A stretch of 64,000 bases of DNA from Fulvimarina uroteuthidis (GTDB lineage: Bacteria > Pseudomonadota > Alphaproteobacteria > Rhizobiales > Rhizobiaceae), in NCBI RefSeq assembly GCF_034321785.1, contig NZ_JAXLPB010000002.1, positions 186,001-250,000 of the forward strand, given 5' to 3'. Below are positions 1-8,339 of the stretch, piece by piece (the first letter of the stretch is position 1; every line of letters starts with the position of its first letter). Position numbers and translations under genes: made by a program. Under the pieces are notes generated by a model. It saw only the letters and a program-made list of their open reading frames with translations. It did no database searches and had not been told where the DNA came from.

Positions 1-779
1 TGCATGAACAGGGCCTCGGATTTGGCATGCGCCATCAGCGCCTCGTTCACCTGATAGGGCATGAAGATGTCATGGCCGCGCGCCTGCGCCTCGCGGCCCA
101 TGGACACCCAGGTATCGGTGATGACGCAGTCCGCACCCGTCACCGCTTCCACCGGATCGCGCGTCGTCAGGATCTGTGCGCCCGCCTTGCGCGCCCAGTC
201 GACATGGCGATGATCGGCTTCCGAGCCTTCCGGCGTCGCGATGGTCATGCGGAAGCCGAAGCGGGCGGCCGCCTCGATCCACGAGGCGGTGACGTTGTTG
301 CCGTCGCCCACCCAGGCGAAGGTCTTGCCCTTCACCGGACCGCGCTTTTCCTCGAAGGTCAGGATGTCTGCCATGATCTGGCAGGGATGCGTATCATCGG
401 TCAGGCCGTTGATGACCGGCACCGTCGCATTGTCGGCCATCTCGATGAGCCGGGCATGCTCGGTGGTGCGGATCATGATCGCATCGACGAAGCGGGACAT
501 GACTTTTGCCGTATCCGCGATCGTCTCGCCCGAGCCGAGCTGCATTTCCGTGCCCGACAGGAACAGGGTCTCGCCGCCGAGCTGGCGCATGCCGACGTCG
601 AAGGAGACGCGCGTGCGCGTCGAGGGCTTGTCGAAGATCATGGCGAGGACCTTGCCTTCGAGCGGTCTCGGCGCGCGGCTCCCGAGGGATTTGCGCTGGG
701 CGGCATCGGCCAGGATGATCCTGAGATCGGCCGTGCTCATCGCGGCGATATCGAGGAAATGCTTCGGCTTCTGGGTCAT
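1..779 (-). CDS. argF: Ornithine carbamoyltransferase, 3' end cut by the window edge
   Basis: Cytoplasmic enzyme that makes citrulline from ornithine and carbamoyl phosphate in arginine synthesis. About 259 residues are visible, starting MTQKPKHFLDI. The carbamoyl-phosphate motif STRTR lies in FDKPSTRTRVSFD near residue 55, followed by MQLGSGETIADTAKV and the HPCQ loop in TDDTHPCQIMADIL, all hallmarks of the family. The C-terminal part with the ornithine-binding loop lies beyond base 1. The ATG at 779 is 18 bases after the argD stop, so argD-argF form one operon, the usual alphaproteobacterial order. The ribosome site is weak, which fits translational coupling to argD. Confidence 0.95.
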   Translation of the reverse strand, partial: MTQKPKHFLDIAAMSTADLRIILADAAQRKSLGSRAPRPLEGKVLAMIFDKPSTRTRVSFDVGMRQLGGETLFLSGTEMQLGSGETIADTAKVMSRFVDAIMIRTTEHARLIEMADNATVPVINGLTDDTHPCQIMADILTFEEKRGPVKGKTFAWVGDGNNVTASWIEAAARFGFRMTIATPEGSEADHRHVDWARKAGAQILTTRDPVEAVTGADCVITDTWVSMGREAQARGHDIFMPYQVNEALMAHAKSEALFM

Positions 780-797
780 GGTGACGTCGCTTGGCGC

Positions 798-2012
798 TCA
801 GGCGCTCTTCTCGTGTTGGGACAACGCGGCGATGCCGGTTTCCAGACGCTGCATGGCTTCGCGGATCTCATCCGGCGTGATCGTCAAAGGCGGAAGAAGA
901 CGCACCACATTGTCGCCCGCCGGCACCGAGAGGAGGCCCGCCTCGCGCAGCGCCGCGACCAGTTCGGTGTTGGCCGGAATTGCCTTGAGGCCCATCAGGA
1001 GACCCGTGCCGCGCACGTCCGAAATGACGTCCGGAAAACGGTCCTTCAGGGATTCCAGGGATTGCTTGAAGAGGATTGCCTTGTCGCGCACGCCCTCGAG
1101 GAAACCCTCGTCCAGCACCACGTCGAGCACCGCATTGCCGACGGCCATCGCCAGCGGATTGCCGCCGAAGGTCGAGCCGTGGGTGCCCGGCGTCATCGCC
1201 GATCCCGCCGCTTCGCTCGCAAGACAGGCACCCATCGGGAACCCGCCGCCGATGCCCTTCGCGGTGGCCAGGATGTCCGGATCGGCCCCGCCGGCATTCT
1301 GGTAGGCGTAGAAGCGCCCGGTGCGGCCGATGCCGGTCTGGACCTCGTCGTAGATGAGGAGGATGCCGCGCTCGTCGCACAGTTCGCGCAGTCCGGTGAG
1401 GCACGGCAGCGGCAAAGCGCGCACCCCACCCTCGCCCTGCACGGGCTCGACGAGGATGGCCGCGACGTCGGGCTCGGCCGCCGCGCGCTTCAGCGCCTCA
1501 TGGTCTCCGAACGGCAGGGAGACGAAGCCCGGCGCCTTGGGCCCGAAGCCCTCGAGATATTTCTCCTGGCCGCCCGCGGCGATCGTGGCGAGCGTGCGCC
1601 CGTGAAACGCGCCTGAAAACGTCAGGATGTTGACCCGCTCGGGCGCACCGTTGACGTAGTGATAGCGCCGCGCGGTCTTGATCGCGCATTCGAGCGCTTC
1701 CGCTCCGGAATTGGTGAAGAAGACCCGGTCGGCGAACGAGGCTTCGCAGAGCCGGTCGGCGAGCCGCTTCTGGCCCGGAATCTCGAACAGGTTCGAGACG
1801 TGCCACAGCTTTTCGGCCTGCGCCTTCAACGCCTCGACGAGATGGGGATGGGCGTGGCCGAGGGAGTTGACGGCGACGCCGCCCGCGCAATCGAGATATT
1901 GCCGGCCGTCCGTGCCCGTCAGCCACACGCCCGCGCCCTTCTCGAACGCCAGGGGTGCCCGGTTGTAGGTCGGATAGATCGGCGATGTTTTCTCGGCGGC
2001 AACTGACGACAT
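798..2012 (-). CDS. argD: Acetylornithine aminotransferase
   Basis: PLP-dependent class III aminotransferase that converts N-acetylglutamate semialdehyde to N-acetylornithine in arginine synthesis. The 404-residue protein begins MSSVAAEKTSPIYPTYNRAPL, the usual family N terminus. It has the PLP-binding IYDEVQTGIGRTG stretch, the Schiff-base lysine in ATAKGIGGGFP and STFGGNPLA near the end. I chose the ATG at 2012 because homologues start just before the PIYPTYNR block; in-frame ATG 2030 would add six residues, and neither has a clear Shine-Dalgarno. First gene of the argD-argF operon. Confidence 0.93.
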   Translation of the reverse strand: MSSVAAEKTSPIYPTYNRAPLAFEKGAGVWLTGTDGRQYLDCAGGVAVNSLGHAHPHLVEALKAQAEKLWHVSNLFEIPGQKRLADRLCEASFADRVFFTNSGAEALECAIKTARRYHYVNGAPERVNILTFSGAFHGRTLATIAAGGQEKYLEGFGPKAPGFVSLPFGDHEALKRAAAEPDVAAILVEPVQGEGGVRALPLPCLTGLRELCDERGILLIYDEVQTGIGRTGRFYAYQNAGGADPDILATAKGIGGGFPMGACLASEAAGSAMTPGTHGSTFGGNPLAMAVGNAVLDVVLDEGFLEGVRDKAILFKQSLESLKDRFPDVISDVRGTGLLMGLKAIPANTELVAALREAGLLSVPAGDNVVRLLPPLTITPDEIREAMQRLETGIAALSQHEKSA

Positions 2013-2126
2013 GATCTCGAACGGTCCCATAAACAGGCGTCGATCGCTGCCCGGCCCCTGAAATGCGAGAAGCCCGCCGCATGGGCAGGCTTTGGGGAAA
2101 CCGGGTCGCAACCTTTAGTCTTTCGG

Positions 2127-2157
2127 CCTATACCACGGGCGCGCCCGTTTTTGTCAA
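2127..2157 (-). promoter_or_regulatory. Candidate argDF promoter with a palindrome in the spacer
   Basis: On the minus strand TTGACA (2152-2157) is a perfect -35 box and TATAGG (2127-2132) a fair -10. The 19-base spacer is long but contains the palindrome ACGGGCGCGCCCGT (about 2135-2148). The start point would fall about 110 bases before argD. The palindrome could be an operator, but no regulator is known for it from this sequence. From here to the gcrA promoter (about 200 bases) I see no gene. Confidence 0.45.
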
Positions 2158-2362
2158 CGAAACCGCAATCGCGCGGCGAATGCACCTCGAAGATCCGCCG
2201 GCGGATCCTCGAGGCTGACCGGGCGCGCGCATCGCCGCGCCCCGTCCCGGCTCGCCCGGTCTTGACCGCGAGCCAGTGGCGTAAACCACCGTTTCGAGCC
2301 GCTTTCACCCCTCGAAGGTTGGGGAAAAGACGCCGTTGCGCGCGCCGTCAGTCGCATCACCC

Positions 2363-2390
2363 TTGCAAGATGATTCGCCCCCATTATAGA
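2363..2390 (+). promoter_or_regulatory. gcrA promoter with a GANTC methylation site between -35 and -10
   Basis: TTGCAA (2363-2368) and TATAGA (2385-2390) are separated by 16 bases. The spacer contains GATTC at 2372-2376, a CcrM methylation site. It is the only GANTC I find in the roughly 400-base gap between argD and gcrA. In Caulobacter, GcrA acts on sigma-70 promoters that carry methylated GANTC near or between the core boxes. Confidence 0.6.
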
Positions 2391-2514
2391 TAGGTGTGAA
2401 CAATACCAGATTTCGTATTGAAGCTCGGCCCCCAAACTAGATGCAGCGTTGCTGGCGCCTTTCCTGGCCCGCATGATCCGCTGCCCGGCCGAAAGCGGCG
2501 AAAAGGATGACAAG

Positions 2515-3111
2515 ATGAGCTGGACCGACGAACGTGTCAGCACCCTCAGGCAACTCTGGACCGATGGCCACAGCGCCAGCCAGATCGCCGACCGCCTCGG
2601 TGGCGTGACCCGCAATGCCGTGATCGGAAAGGCCCACCGCCTGAAGCTTGAGTCGCGCGGCAAGAGCGCCAACGGCGCGGGCGAAGCGGAGGAGGCGGAG
2701 ATCGCGCCGGCCGCCGAGGCGATCGAGCCGGAGCCGCAGGCCCCGCGCGTCGAGATCGCCGACGAGACCGTCGTCACCGGTCGGTTCGCGGCGACCGGAG
2801 CCGCCTCGATGGCCTCGTCCGCCCGCCCGCAATCCTTCGGCGCGACGGCGCTCAAGATGGAGCCGGACGAAGACGTGGAGTACGAGATCGAGGTGCAGAG
2901 CACGACGGATGCGATCACCGGCGAGATCGTGCCGATCGCGCGCAAGCTCACCCTCGTCCAGTTGACCGAGCGCACGTGCAAGTGGCCCGTCGGCGATCCG
3001 ATGCATGACGACTTCCATTTCTGCGGAAACCCGTCACGGGATGCCTCGCCTTACTGCGAATTCCACGCAAAGCTTGCGTTCCAAGCCGTCGAGCGCCGCC
3101 GCGCCCGCTGA
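2515..3111 (+). CDS. gcrA: GcrA cell-cycle regulator
   Basis: Alphaproteobacterial cell-cycle regulator that binds sigma-70 RNA polymerase and methylated GANTC promoters. The 198-residue protein starts MSWTDERVSTLRQLW, with a helix-turn-helix DNA-binding domain over residues 1-45 (ASQIADRLGGVTRNAVIGKAH). An acidic, alanine-rich linker covers about residues 50-130. The conserved C-terminal zinc-type segment contains RTCKWPVGDP, FCGNP and PYCEFH near the end. I chose the ATG at 2515 because AAGGA lies just upstream and family proteins start MSWT; the longer reading from 2449 is not supported. It is a single-gene unit, divergent from argDF. Confidence 0.95.
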   Translation: MSWTDERVSTLRQLWTDGHSASQIADRLGGVTRNAVIGKAHRLKLESRGKSANGAGEAEEAEIAPAAEAIEPEPQAPRVEIADETVVTGRFAATGAASMASSARPQSFGATALKMEPDEDVEYEIEVQSTTDAITGEIVPIARKLTLVQLTERTCKWPVGDPMHDDFHFCGNPSRDASPYCEFHAKLAFQAVERRRAR

Positions 3112-3220
3112 GGGCGGCCCGTCGGACTGTCCGCCAAGCCTGCAAATATACCTCCCAAGGTAGCTTGTTACCCTCTCGATAATTTGAGAATGTGCACGCG
3201 AACTTGATGGGAGGACCCCG

Positions 3221-4213
3221 ATGAACCTGATTTCGATCCGCAGTTCGGCCGCCGTGGCTGCCGTGCTGCTCGCTGCCGCGGGCCCGCTGGCCGCGCAGGA
3301 ATTTACCCCGCAGAACCCCGAATGCATCGCGCCGGCCAATGCCGGCGGCGGCTGGGACTTCACCTGCCGCCAGGTCGGCAAGACCATGCAGGACCCGGAC
3401 CTCGTGCCGGGCACCGTGCAGGTCACCAACATGGCCGGCGGCGGTGGCGGCGTCGCCTATGCCGAGGTCGTCAACAAGCGCAACGATTCCAACGACAGCT
3501 TCGTCGCCGCCTCCTCGGCCACGACGACCCGCCTCGCCCAGGGCGCCTATCCAGGCAACACCATGGACCAGGTCCGCTGGCTCGGCTCCGTCGGCGCCGA
3601 TTACGGCGTCATCGCCGTCGCCAAGGACAGCGAGATCAACACGCTTCCCGAACTGATGGACAAGATCAAGGCCGATCCGCAATCGGTATCGATCGGCGGC
3701 GGTTCGGCCGTGGGCGGCTGGGATCACCTGAAGGCGCTGATGGTGGCCGACAAGGCCGGCATCGAGGATCTGCGCCAGATCAAATATGTCGCCTTCGACG
3801 GCGGCGGCGAAGCCGTCACCCAGCTTCTGGGCGGCTCGCTCCAGGCCTTCACCGGCGATACGTCGGAGGCCAAGGGTTTCGTCGATTCCGGCGACATCAA
3901 GGTGCTCGCCGTACTCGCGCCCGAGCGCCTGGAGGGGGATTTTTCCGCCTTCCCCACCGCCAGGGAGCAGGGCCTCGACGTGGTGGGCGCCAACTGGCGT
4001 GGCTTCTACGGGCCCGGCGGCATGAGCGACGAGGCTTACGACTACTGGACGAAGACCTTCGAAGACGTCGCCGCGTCGGACGAGTGGAAACAGATCATGC
4101 TGCAGAGCGGCCTGGCGCCGTTCGACCTGTCGGGTGACGAATTCCGTCAGTTCGTCGCCGACAATATCAGCGAGATCCAGACGATCTCGCGGGAAATCGG
4201 TCTGGTTCAGTAA
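3221..4213 (+). CDS. tctC: Periplasmic binding protein of a tripartite tricarboxylate transporter
   Basis: Extracytoplasmic solute receptor of a TctCBA (TTT) importer for carboxylates. The 330-residue protein has a signal peptide over residues 1-25 (MNLISIRSSAAVAAVLLAAA, cleavage after GPLAAQ). The TctC ligand pocket follows, with ANAGGGWDFTCRQVGK and the NMAGGGGGVAYAEV loop. GGGAGG stands ahead of the ATG. It is the first gene of tctC-tctB-tctA, but a strong hairpin separates it from tctB. The ligand cannot be read from sequence. Confidence 0.92.
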   Translation: MNLISIRSSAAVAAVLLAAAGPLAAQEFTPQNPECIAPANAGGGWDFTCRQVGKTMQDPDLVPGTVQVTNMAGGGGGVAYAEVVNKRNDSNDSFVAASSATTTRLAQGAYPGNTMDQVRWLGSVGADYGVIAVAKDSEINTLPELMDKIKADPQSVSIGGGSAVGGWDHLKALMVADKAGIEDLRQIKYVAFDGGGEAVTQLLGGSLQAFTGDTSEAKGFVDSGDIKVLAVLAPERLEGDFSAFPTAREQGLDVVGANWRGFYGPGGMSDEAYDYWTKTFEDVAASDEWKQIMLQSGLAPFDLSGDEFRQFVADNISEIQTISREIGLVQ

Positions 4214-4226
4214 GACATTCGATCGC

Positions 4227-4256
4227 GGGCGGACGTCTTCGGAGTCCGCCCTTTTT
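4227..4256 (+). terminator. Rho-independent terminator/attenuator between tctC and tctB
   Basis: Eight-base stem GGGCGGAC (4227-4234) pairs with GTCCGCCC (4244-4251) across a nine-base loop and is followed by TTTTT. It lies inside the operon, 14 bases after the tctC stop, so it should act as a leaky terminator or RNA stabiliser that favours binding-protein synthesis. Confidence 0.8.
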
Positions 4257-4285
4257 CGTGGCCGATCGTTTGCTTGGGAAAAATC

Positions 4286-4717
4286 ATGACCGATCGTATC
4301 TTCGGCAGCCTCATGGTGCTGCTCGCGGCCTTCTTCATCTGGGCCGCCTTCCAGATCCAGCTCTCCTTCATCACTGATCCGCTGGGACCCCGCGCGTTCC
4401 CCATCATCATCGGCGTGGTCTTGGGTCTTTGCGGGCTCGTCGTGCTCCTGAAGCCCGATCCGGAGCCGGAATGGCCGCAGCTCTCGCGCATGCTCGAGAT
4501 CGCCGCGGCGACGATCGTGTTCCTGGCCTACGGCCAGCTCCTGCCCGAGCTCGGCTTCCTCATCTGCACCTTCTTCGCCGGCGGCTATCTCGCCTGGCGG
4601 CTCGGCTGCGGCTGGCTCGAAGCCATCGTCGCGGGCGCGGGCACCTCGATCGGCATCTATGTCGTCTTTCACCTCATCCTCGGACTGTCGCTCGCGCGCG
4701 GCCCCTTCGGCTTTTAG
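4286..4717 (+). CDS. tctB: Small membrane subunit of tripartite tricarboxylate transporter
   Basis: TctB-family inner-membrane subunit of the importer. The 143-residue protein has four predicted hydrophobic helices: about residues 6-26, 35-55, 72-90 and a split C-terminal pair. The DPLGPRAFPIIIG motif after helix one is typical of TctB. I use the ATG at 4286 (MTDRIFGSL); an in-frame TTG at 4274 would add four residues without a better ribosome site. The tctA start follows 18 bases after the stop. Confidence 0.88.
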   Translation: MTDRIFGSLMVLLAAFFIWAAFQIQLSFITDPLGPRAFPIIIGVVLGLCGLVVLLKPDPEPEWPQLSRMLEIAAATIVFLAYGQLLPELGFLICTFFAGGYLAWRLGCGWLEAIVAGAGTSIGIYVVFHLILGLSLARGPFGF

Positions 4718-4735
4718 GACAAGGGTCCGCACATC

Positions 4736-6280
4736 ATGGAAGCACTCTCCTCACTTGCCGAAGGCTTCGGCGTCGCGCTGACGGTCCAGAACCTGTTCCT
4801 CGCCTTCGTCGGCTGCTTTCTCGGCACCATCATCGGCGCCCTTCCGGGCCTCGGCCCGTCCAACGGCGTCGCGATCCTCATTCCCCTCGCCTTCACGCTC
4901 GGCCTCCCGGCGACGCCGGCGATCATCCTCCTCACATCCGTCTATTACGGCTGCATGTATGGCGGCCGCATCTCGTCGATCCTTCTCAACATTCCCGGCG
5001 ACGAGCCGGCGATGATGACGACCCTCGACGGCTATCCGATGGCGATGAAGGGCCAGGCCGGCGAGGCGCTGGCGATTTCCGGCATCGCCTCCTTCATCGG
5101 CTCGTTCGTGGCGACCTGGGGCCTGGTCTTCCTCGCACCCATGCTCGTGACCGTCGCGCTTCTGTTCGGCCCGGCGGAATATTTCGCGCTCTATCTCCTC
5201 GCCTTCGCCACGCTCGGCGGCCTGTCCGCCCGCAACCAGGCCAAGAGCGCGCTCGCGGCGGCCCTTGGCATCGGCATCGCGATGGTCGGCGTCGACGGCC
5301 AGACCGGCGTGCCCCGCTTCACCTTCGGGGAAGTCCATCTCTACGACGGCATCGATTTCCTCGTCGCCATCGTCGGCCTCTTCGCCGTCTCGGAGGTCTT
5401 TCTCTTCCTCGAACATCGCGGAGACCGCTCGGGTCCCGGCGAAGAGAAGGTGAAGATCACCGGGCGCATCATGCCGTCGGGCGCGATGCTGAAGGACACG
5501 TCCGGCGCCATGGGCCGCGGGACGGTCATCGGCTTCATCGCGGGCGTCCTGCCGGGCGCCGGCGCATCGCTCGGCTCGTTCCTCGCCTACGCGTTCGAGA
5601 AGAAGTGGAGCGACAAGGACAAGAGCTTCGGCAAGGGCAATCCGCGCGGCGTCGCGGCACCCGAAGCCGGCAACAACGCCTCGGCCGGCGGGGCGCTGGT
5701 GCCCATGCTCGCCCTCGGCGTGCCGGGCTCGGGCACCACCGCGGTGCTGCTCGCCATGCTGCTCGCCCTCAACATCACCCCGGGACCGCTGCTGTTCACG
5801 CAGAACCCCGACGTCGTCTGGGGCCTCATCGCCGCGCTCTTCATCGGCAACGTCATGCTGCTGATCATGAACCTGCCGATGATCGCGATCTTCGCGCGGG
5901 TTCTCCTGATCCCGGTTCGCTACCTGATGCCGGCCGTTGCGATGATCTCCTTCGTCTCGGTCTACGGCATTTCCGGCTCGGCCTTCGACATCACCATGCT
6001 GGTGATCTTCGGCGTGCTCGGCTGGTTCCTGCGCAAGATCGACGTGCCGACCGTGCCGGTGGTCCTCGGCATTCTCCTCGGCAATTCGATGGAGGTGAAC
6101 CTTCGCCGCGAGATGACCATCGCGAACGGCGACCTGTGGGCGCTGGTCGATTCGCCGATCTCGATCGTCCTGTGGATCGTCGCGATCGGCGGTTTCGTCC
6201 TGCCGATCGTGATGGGGCGCATCAAGAAGCAGCCGGCCAATGTAAGCCGGGCCGACGCCGAGGCCGCAAATCCGGATTGA
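4736..6280 (+). CDS. tctA: Large membrane subunit of tripartite tricarboxylate transporter
   Basis: TctA-family permease, 514 residues, with 10-12 predicted transmembrane helices. Signature segments are GALPGLGPSNGVAIL (about residues 35-50), YGGRISSILLNIPGDEPA (about 78-95), GVLPGAGASLGSFLAY (about 268) and EAGNNASAGGALVPMLALGVPGSGTTA. The two PG(L/A)G repeats mark the inverted-repeat fold of the family. It is the last gene of the first TctCBA operon and converges on nadD, whose stop is 27 bases away. Confidence 0.95.
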   Translation: MEALSSLAEGFGVALTVQNLFLAFVGCFLGTIIGALPGLGPSNGVAILIPLAFTLGLPATPAIILLTSVYYGCMYGGRISSILLNIPGDEPAMMTTLDGYPMAMKGQAGEALAISGIASFIGSFVATWGLVFLAPMLVTVALLFGPAEYFALYLLAFATLGGLSARNQAKSALAAALGIGIAMVGVDGQTGVPRFTFGEVHLYDGIDFLVAIVGLFAVSEVFLFLEHRGDRSGPGEEKVKITGRIMPSGAMLKDTSGAMGRGTVIGFIAGVLPGAGASLGSFLAYAFEKKWSDKDKSFGKGNPRGVAAPEAGNNASAGGALVPMLALGVPGSGTTAVLLAMLLALNITPGPLLFTQNPDVVWGLIAALFIGNVMLLIMNLPMIAIFARVLLIPVRYLMPAVAMISFVSVYGISGSAFDITMLVIFGVLGWFLRKIDVPTVPVVLGILLGNSMEVNLRREMTIANGDLWALVDSPISIVLWIVAIGGFVLPIVMGRIKKQPANVSRADAEAANPD

Positions 6281-6307
6281 TCGGAACATCCCGATCTTCG
6301 GCGGGGC

Positions 6308-6928
6308 TCAGCCTCGCCGAAGATCCCGCAGCGTGCTCGAAGACATGGCCGTGCGGGCCCCGTGCAGGAATGTCCAGGCCGGCGCCTTGCGATAGGCCAG
6401 ATCGGCCGCCTCATGTTCGGGCACGCGGAACCGCGCATAGCGGATGGCGAATTTCGACGACAGCGTCGACAGCGTATCGCCCGGGCGGTCGATGATGGCG
6501 ATCGGCACGCTCCGCGCGATCTCCTCCCAATCCTGCCAGCGATGAAAGCCCGTCAGACTGTCGGCCCCCATGATCCAGACGAAACGCAGATGCGGTGACC
6601 GCGCGCGCGCGATGCGGATCGTATCGGCCGTGTAGCGCACCCTGTAGGCCGCCTCGAAGGCGGTGGCCCGATGATGCGGACCGGCGCCCAGCTTGCGGAC
6701 CGCCGCAAGGCGCCTGGCCAGCGGTTCCAGATCGCCGTGATCCTTCAAGGGATTTCCGGGCGTGACGAGCCACCAGACGGCGTCGAGCGCCAGGCGCCTG
6801 GTTGCCCGCTCGGCGACCAGAAGATGCCCCTCGTGCGGCGGATTGAACGAGCCCCCGTAAAGTCCGACGACCTGCCCGCGCCCCGCATCGGGAATGCGCA
6901 GATCGCGGCGCGAAAGCCCCTCATCCAC
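6308..6928 (-). CDS. nadD: Nicotinate-nucleotide adenylyltransferase
   Basis: Cytoplasmic enzyme that adenylates nicotinate mononucleotide to deamido-NAD, the step shared by de novo and salvage NAD routes. The 206-residue protein has the nucleotidyltransferase motif GLYGGSFNPPHEGHLLVAE near residue 22 and the C-terminal signature SSSTLRDLRRG (an ISSTxIR variant). It follows proA by 38 bases, so it is probably the last gene of the obgE-proB-proA-nadD operon. The rsfS gene that often follows is absent; the first TctCBA operon converges here instead. Confidence 0.94.
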   Translation of the reverse strand: MDEGLSRRDLRIPDAGRGQVVGLYGGSFNPPHEGHLLVAERATRRLALDAVWWLVTPGNPLKDHGDLEPLARRLAAVRKLGAGPHHRATAFEAAYRVRYTADTIRIARARSPHLRFVWIMGADSLTGFHRWQDWEEIARSVPIAIIDRPGDTLSTLSSKFAIRYARFRVPEHEAADLAYRKAPAWTFLHGARTAMSSSTLRDLRRG

Positions 6929-6966
6929 GGCGATCGCCGCCCCCGGCGCGATGGTTCCGAGCGCCG

Positions 6967-8283
6967 TCAGGGCCTCGTCTGCCCATGGCCTCGAACGCGG
7001 TAATTGAAGCTCGTCAGCTGTTCGAGACCGACGGGGCCGCGCGCGTGCATCTTGCCGGTGGCGATGCCGATCTCCGCGCCCATGCCGAACTCGCCGCCAT
7101 CGGCGAATTGCGTCGAGGCATTGTGCAGGAGGATCGCGGAATCGATGCCGTTCATGAAGGTTTCGACCGCGCCCGCATCCTGCGCGATGATCGCCTCGGT
7201 GTGATGCGAGGAATGGCTCTCGATGAAGGAGACCGCATCGGCGACACCATCGACGAGCGCGACCGAGATGATCGCGTCGAGATATTCGGTGCGGAAATCC
7301 TCATCGCTCGCCGCCTTCGCGTCCGGGTAGAGCGCAAGCACGTCCGCGCTTGCGCGGATCTCGCAGCCCCTGGCGGCAAGCGCGTCGAGGATCGGCACCA
7401 GATGGGTGTCCTGCACAGCGCGGTCGACGAGCAGGGTTTCGGCCGAGCCGCAGATGCCGGTGCGCCGCATCTTGGAATTCACCGTGACGTCCACCGCCAT
7501 GTCGAGATCGGCCGACGCGTCGACATAGACGTGGCACAGGCCCTCCAGATGGGCGAACACGGGAACGCGCGCCTCGGACTGGACACGCGATACGAGGCTC
7601 TTGCCGCCGCGCGGCACGATGACGTCGAGGTTCCCCTGCAGGCCCTTCAGCATTTCGCCGACGGCGGCGCGGTCCGTCGAGGGCACGATCTGGACGGCGT
7701 GTTCGGGAAGGCCCGCGGCGAGGAGGCCCTCGCGAAGCGCGGCATGGATCGCGGCCGACGAATTCACCGAATCCGAGCCTCCGCGCAGGATCACGGCATT
7801 GCCCGACTTCAAGCACAGCGCGCCGGCATCGGCGGTGACGTTGGGCCGGCTTTCGTAGATCACGCCGATGACGCCGAGGGGCGTGCGCACCCGGCTGATC
7901 TCGATCCCGTTCGGCCGCGTCCAGGAGGCGATCACGCCGCCGACCGGATCGGCCAGGCCGGCGATCGCGCGCAGGCCCTCGGACATGGCGACGACGCGGG
8001 CGGCGTTGAGCGTCAGCCGGTCGATGAAGGCGGCGGGGGAGCCCTTTTCCTGCGCGCGCGCGACATCGATCTCGTTCTCGGACAGGATCGTTCCGAGCGA
8101 TGCGACGATCGCATCGGCCATCGCGATCAGCGCTTTGTCCTTTTGCTCGCTGGGGGCGGTCGCAAGGATACGGGACGCGGCACGGGCACGCTCTCCCATG
8201 CCCCGCATCATGTCGGCAACCGGCGGTGCGGCGGCCTCGCGCGTCTCATGGGTGTCGGCGTTGGTGCGGATGGGGTCGAGCAT
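6967..8283 (-). CDS. proA: Gamma-glutamyl phosphate reductase
   Basis: NADPH-dependent reduction of glutamyl-5-phosphate to the semialdehyde, step two of proline synthesis. The 438-residue aldehyde-dehydrogenase-fold protein has YESRPNVTADAGALCLKSGNAV, the IVPRGGKSLV motif and the catalytic cysteine in MRRTGICGSAETLLVD (about residue 290). The ATG at 8283 (MLDPIRTN) has AAGGAG five bases ahead, so the longer reading to 8343 is rejected. Lies 56 bases after proB. Confidence 0.96.
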   Translation of the reverse strand: MLDPIRTNADTHETREAAAPPVADMMRGMGERARAASRILATAPSEQKDKALIAMADAIVASLGTILSENEIDVARAQEKGSPAAFIDRLTLNAARVVAMSEGLRAIAGLADPVGGVIASWTRPNGIEISRVRTPLGVIGVIYESRPNVTADAGALCLKSGNAVILRGGSDSVNSSAAIHAALREGLLAAGLPEHAVQIVPSTDRAAVGEMLKGLQGNLDVIVPRGGKSLVSRVQSEARVPVFAHLEGLCHVYVDASADLDMAVDVTVNSKMRRTGICGSAETLLVDRAVQDTHLVPILDALAARGCEIRASADVLALYPDAKAASDEDFRTEYLDAIISVALVDGVADAVSFIESHSSHHTEAIIAQDAGAVETFMNGIDSAILLHNASTQFADGGEFGMGAEIGIATGKMHARGPVGLEQLTSFNYRVRGHGQTRP

Positions 8284-8339
8284 CACATGCTCCTTGCCTG
8301 TTGGATCTTTTGGGGACGGCGGGGTCGGGGTGTGCGGTG

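Noticed and set aside
27..1616. 529-codon open frame on the plus strand
   Set aside because: Antisense of argF and argD, whose motifs are clear on the minus strand.
2137..2155. GC palindrome followed by TTTTT as a plus-strand terminator
   Set aside because: The loop would be only four bases of the palindrome and no plus-strand gene ends here; it fits the argDF promoter spacer better.
4429..6495. 688-codon open frame on the plus strand
   Set aside because: Out-of-frame shadow of tctB and tctA with Arg-rich translation.
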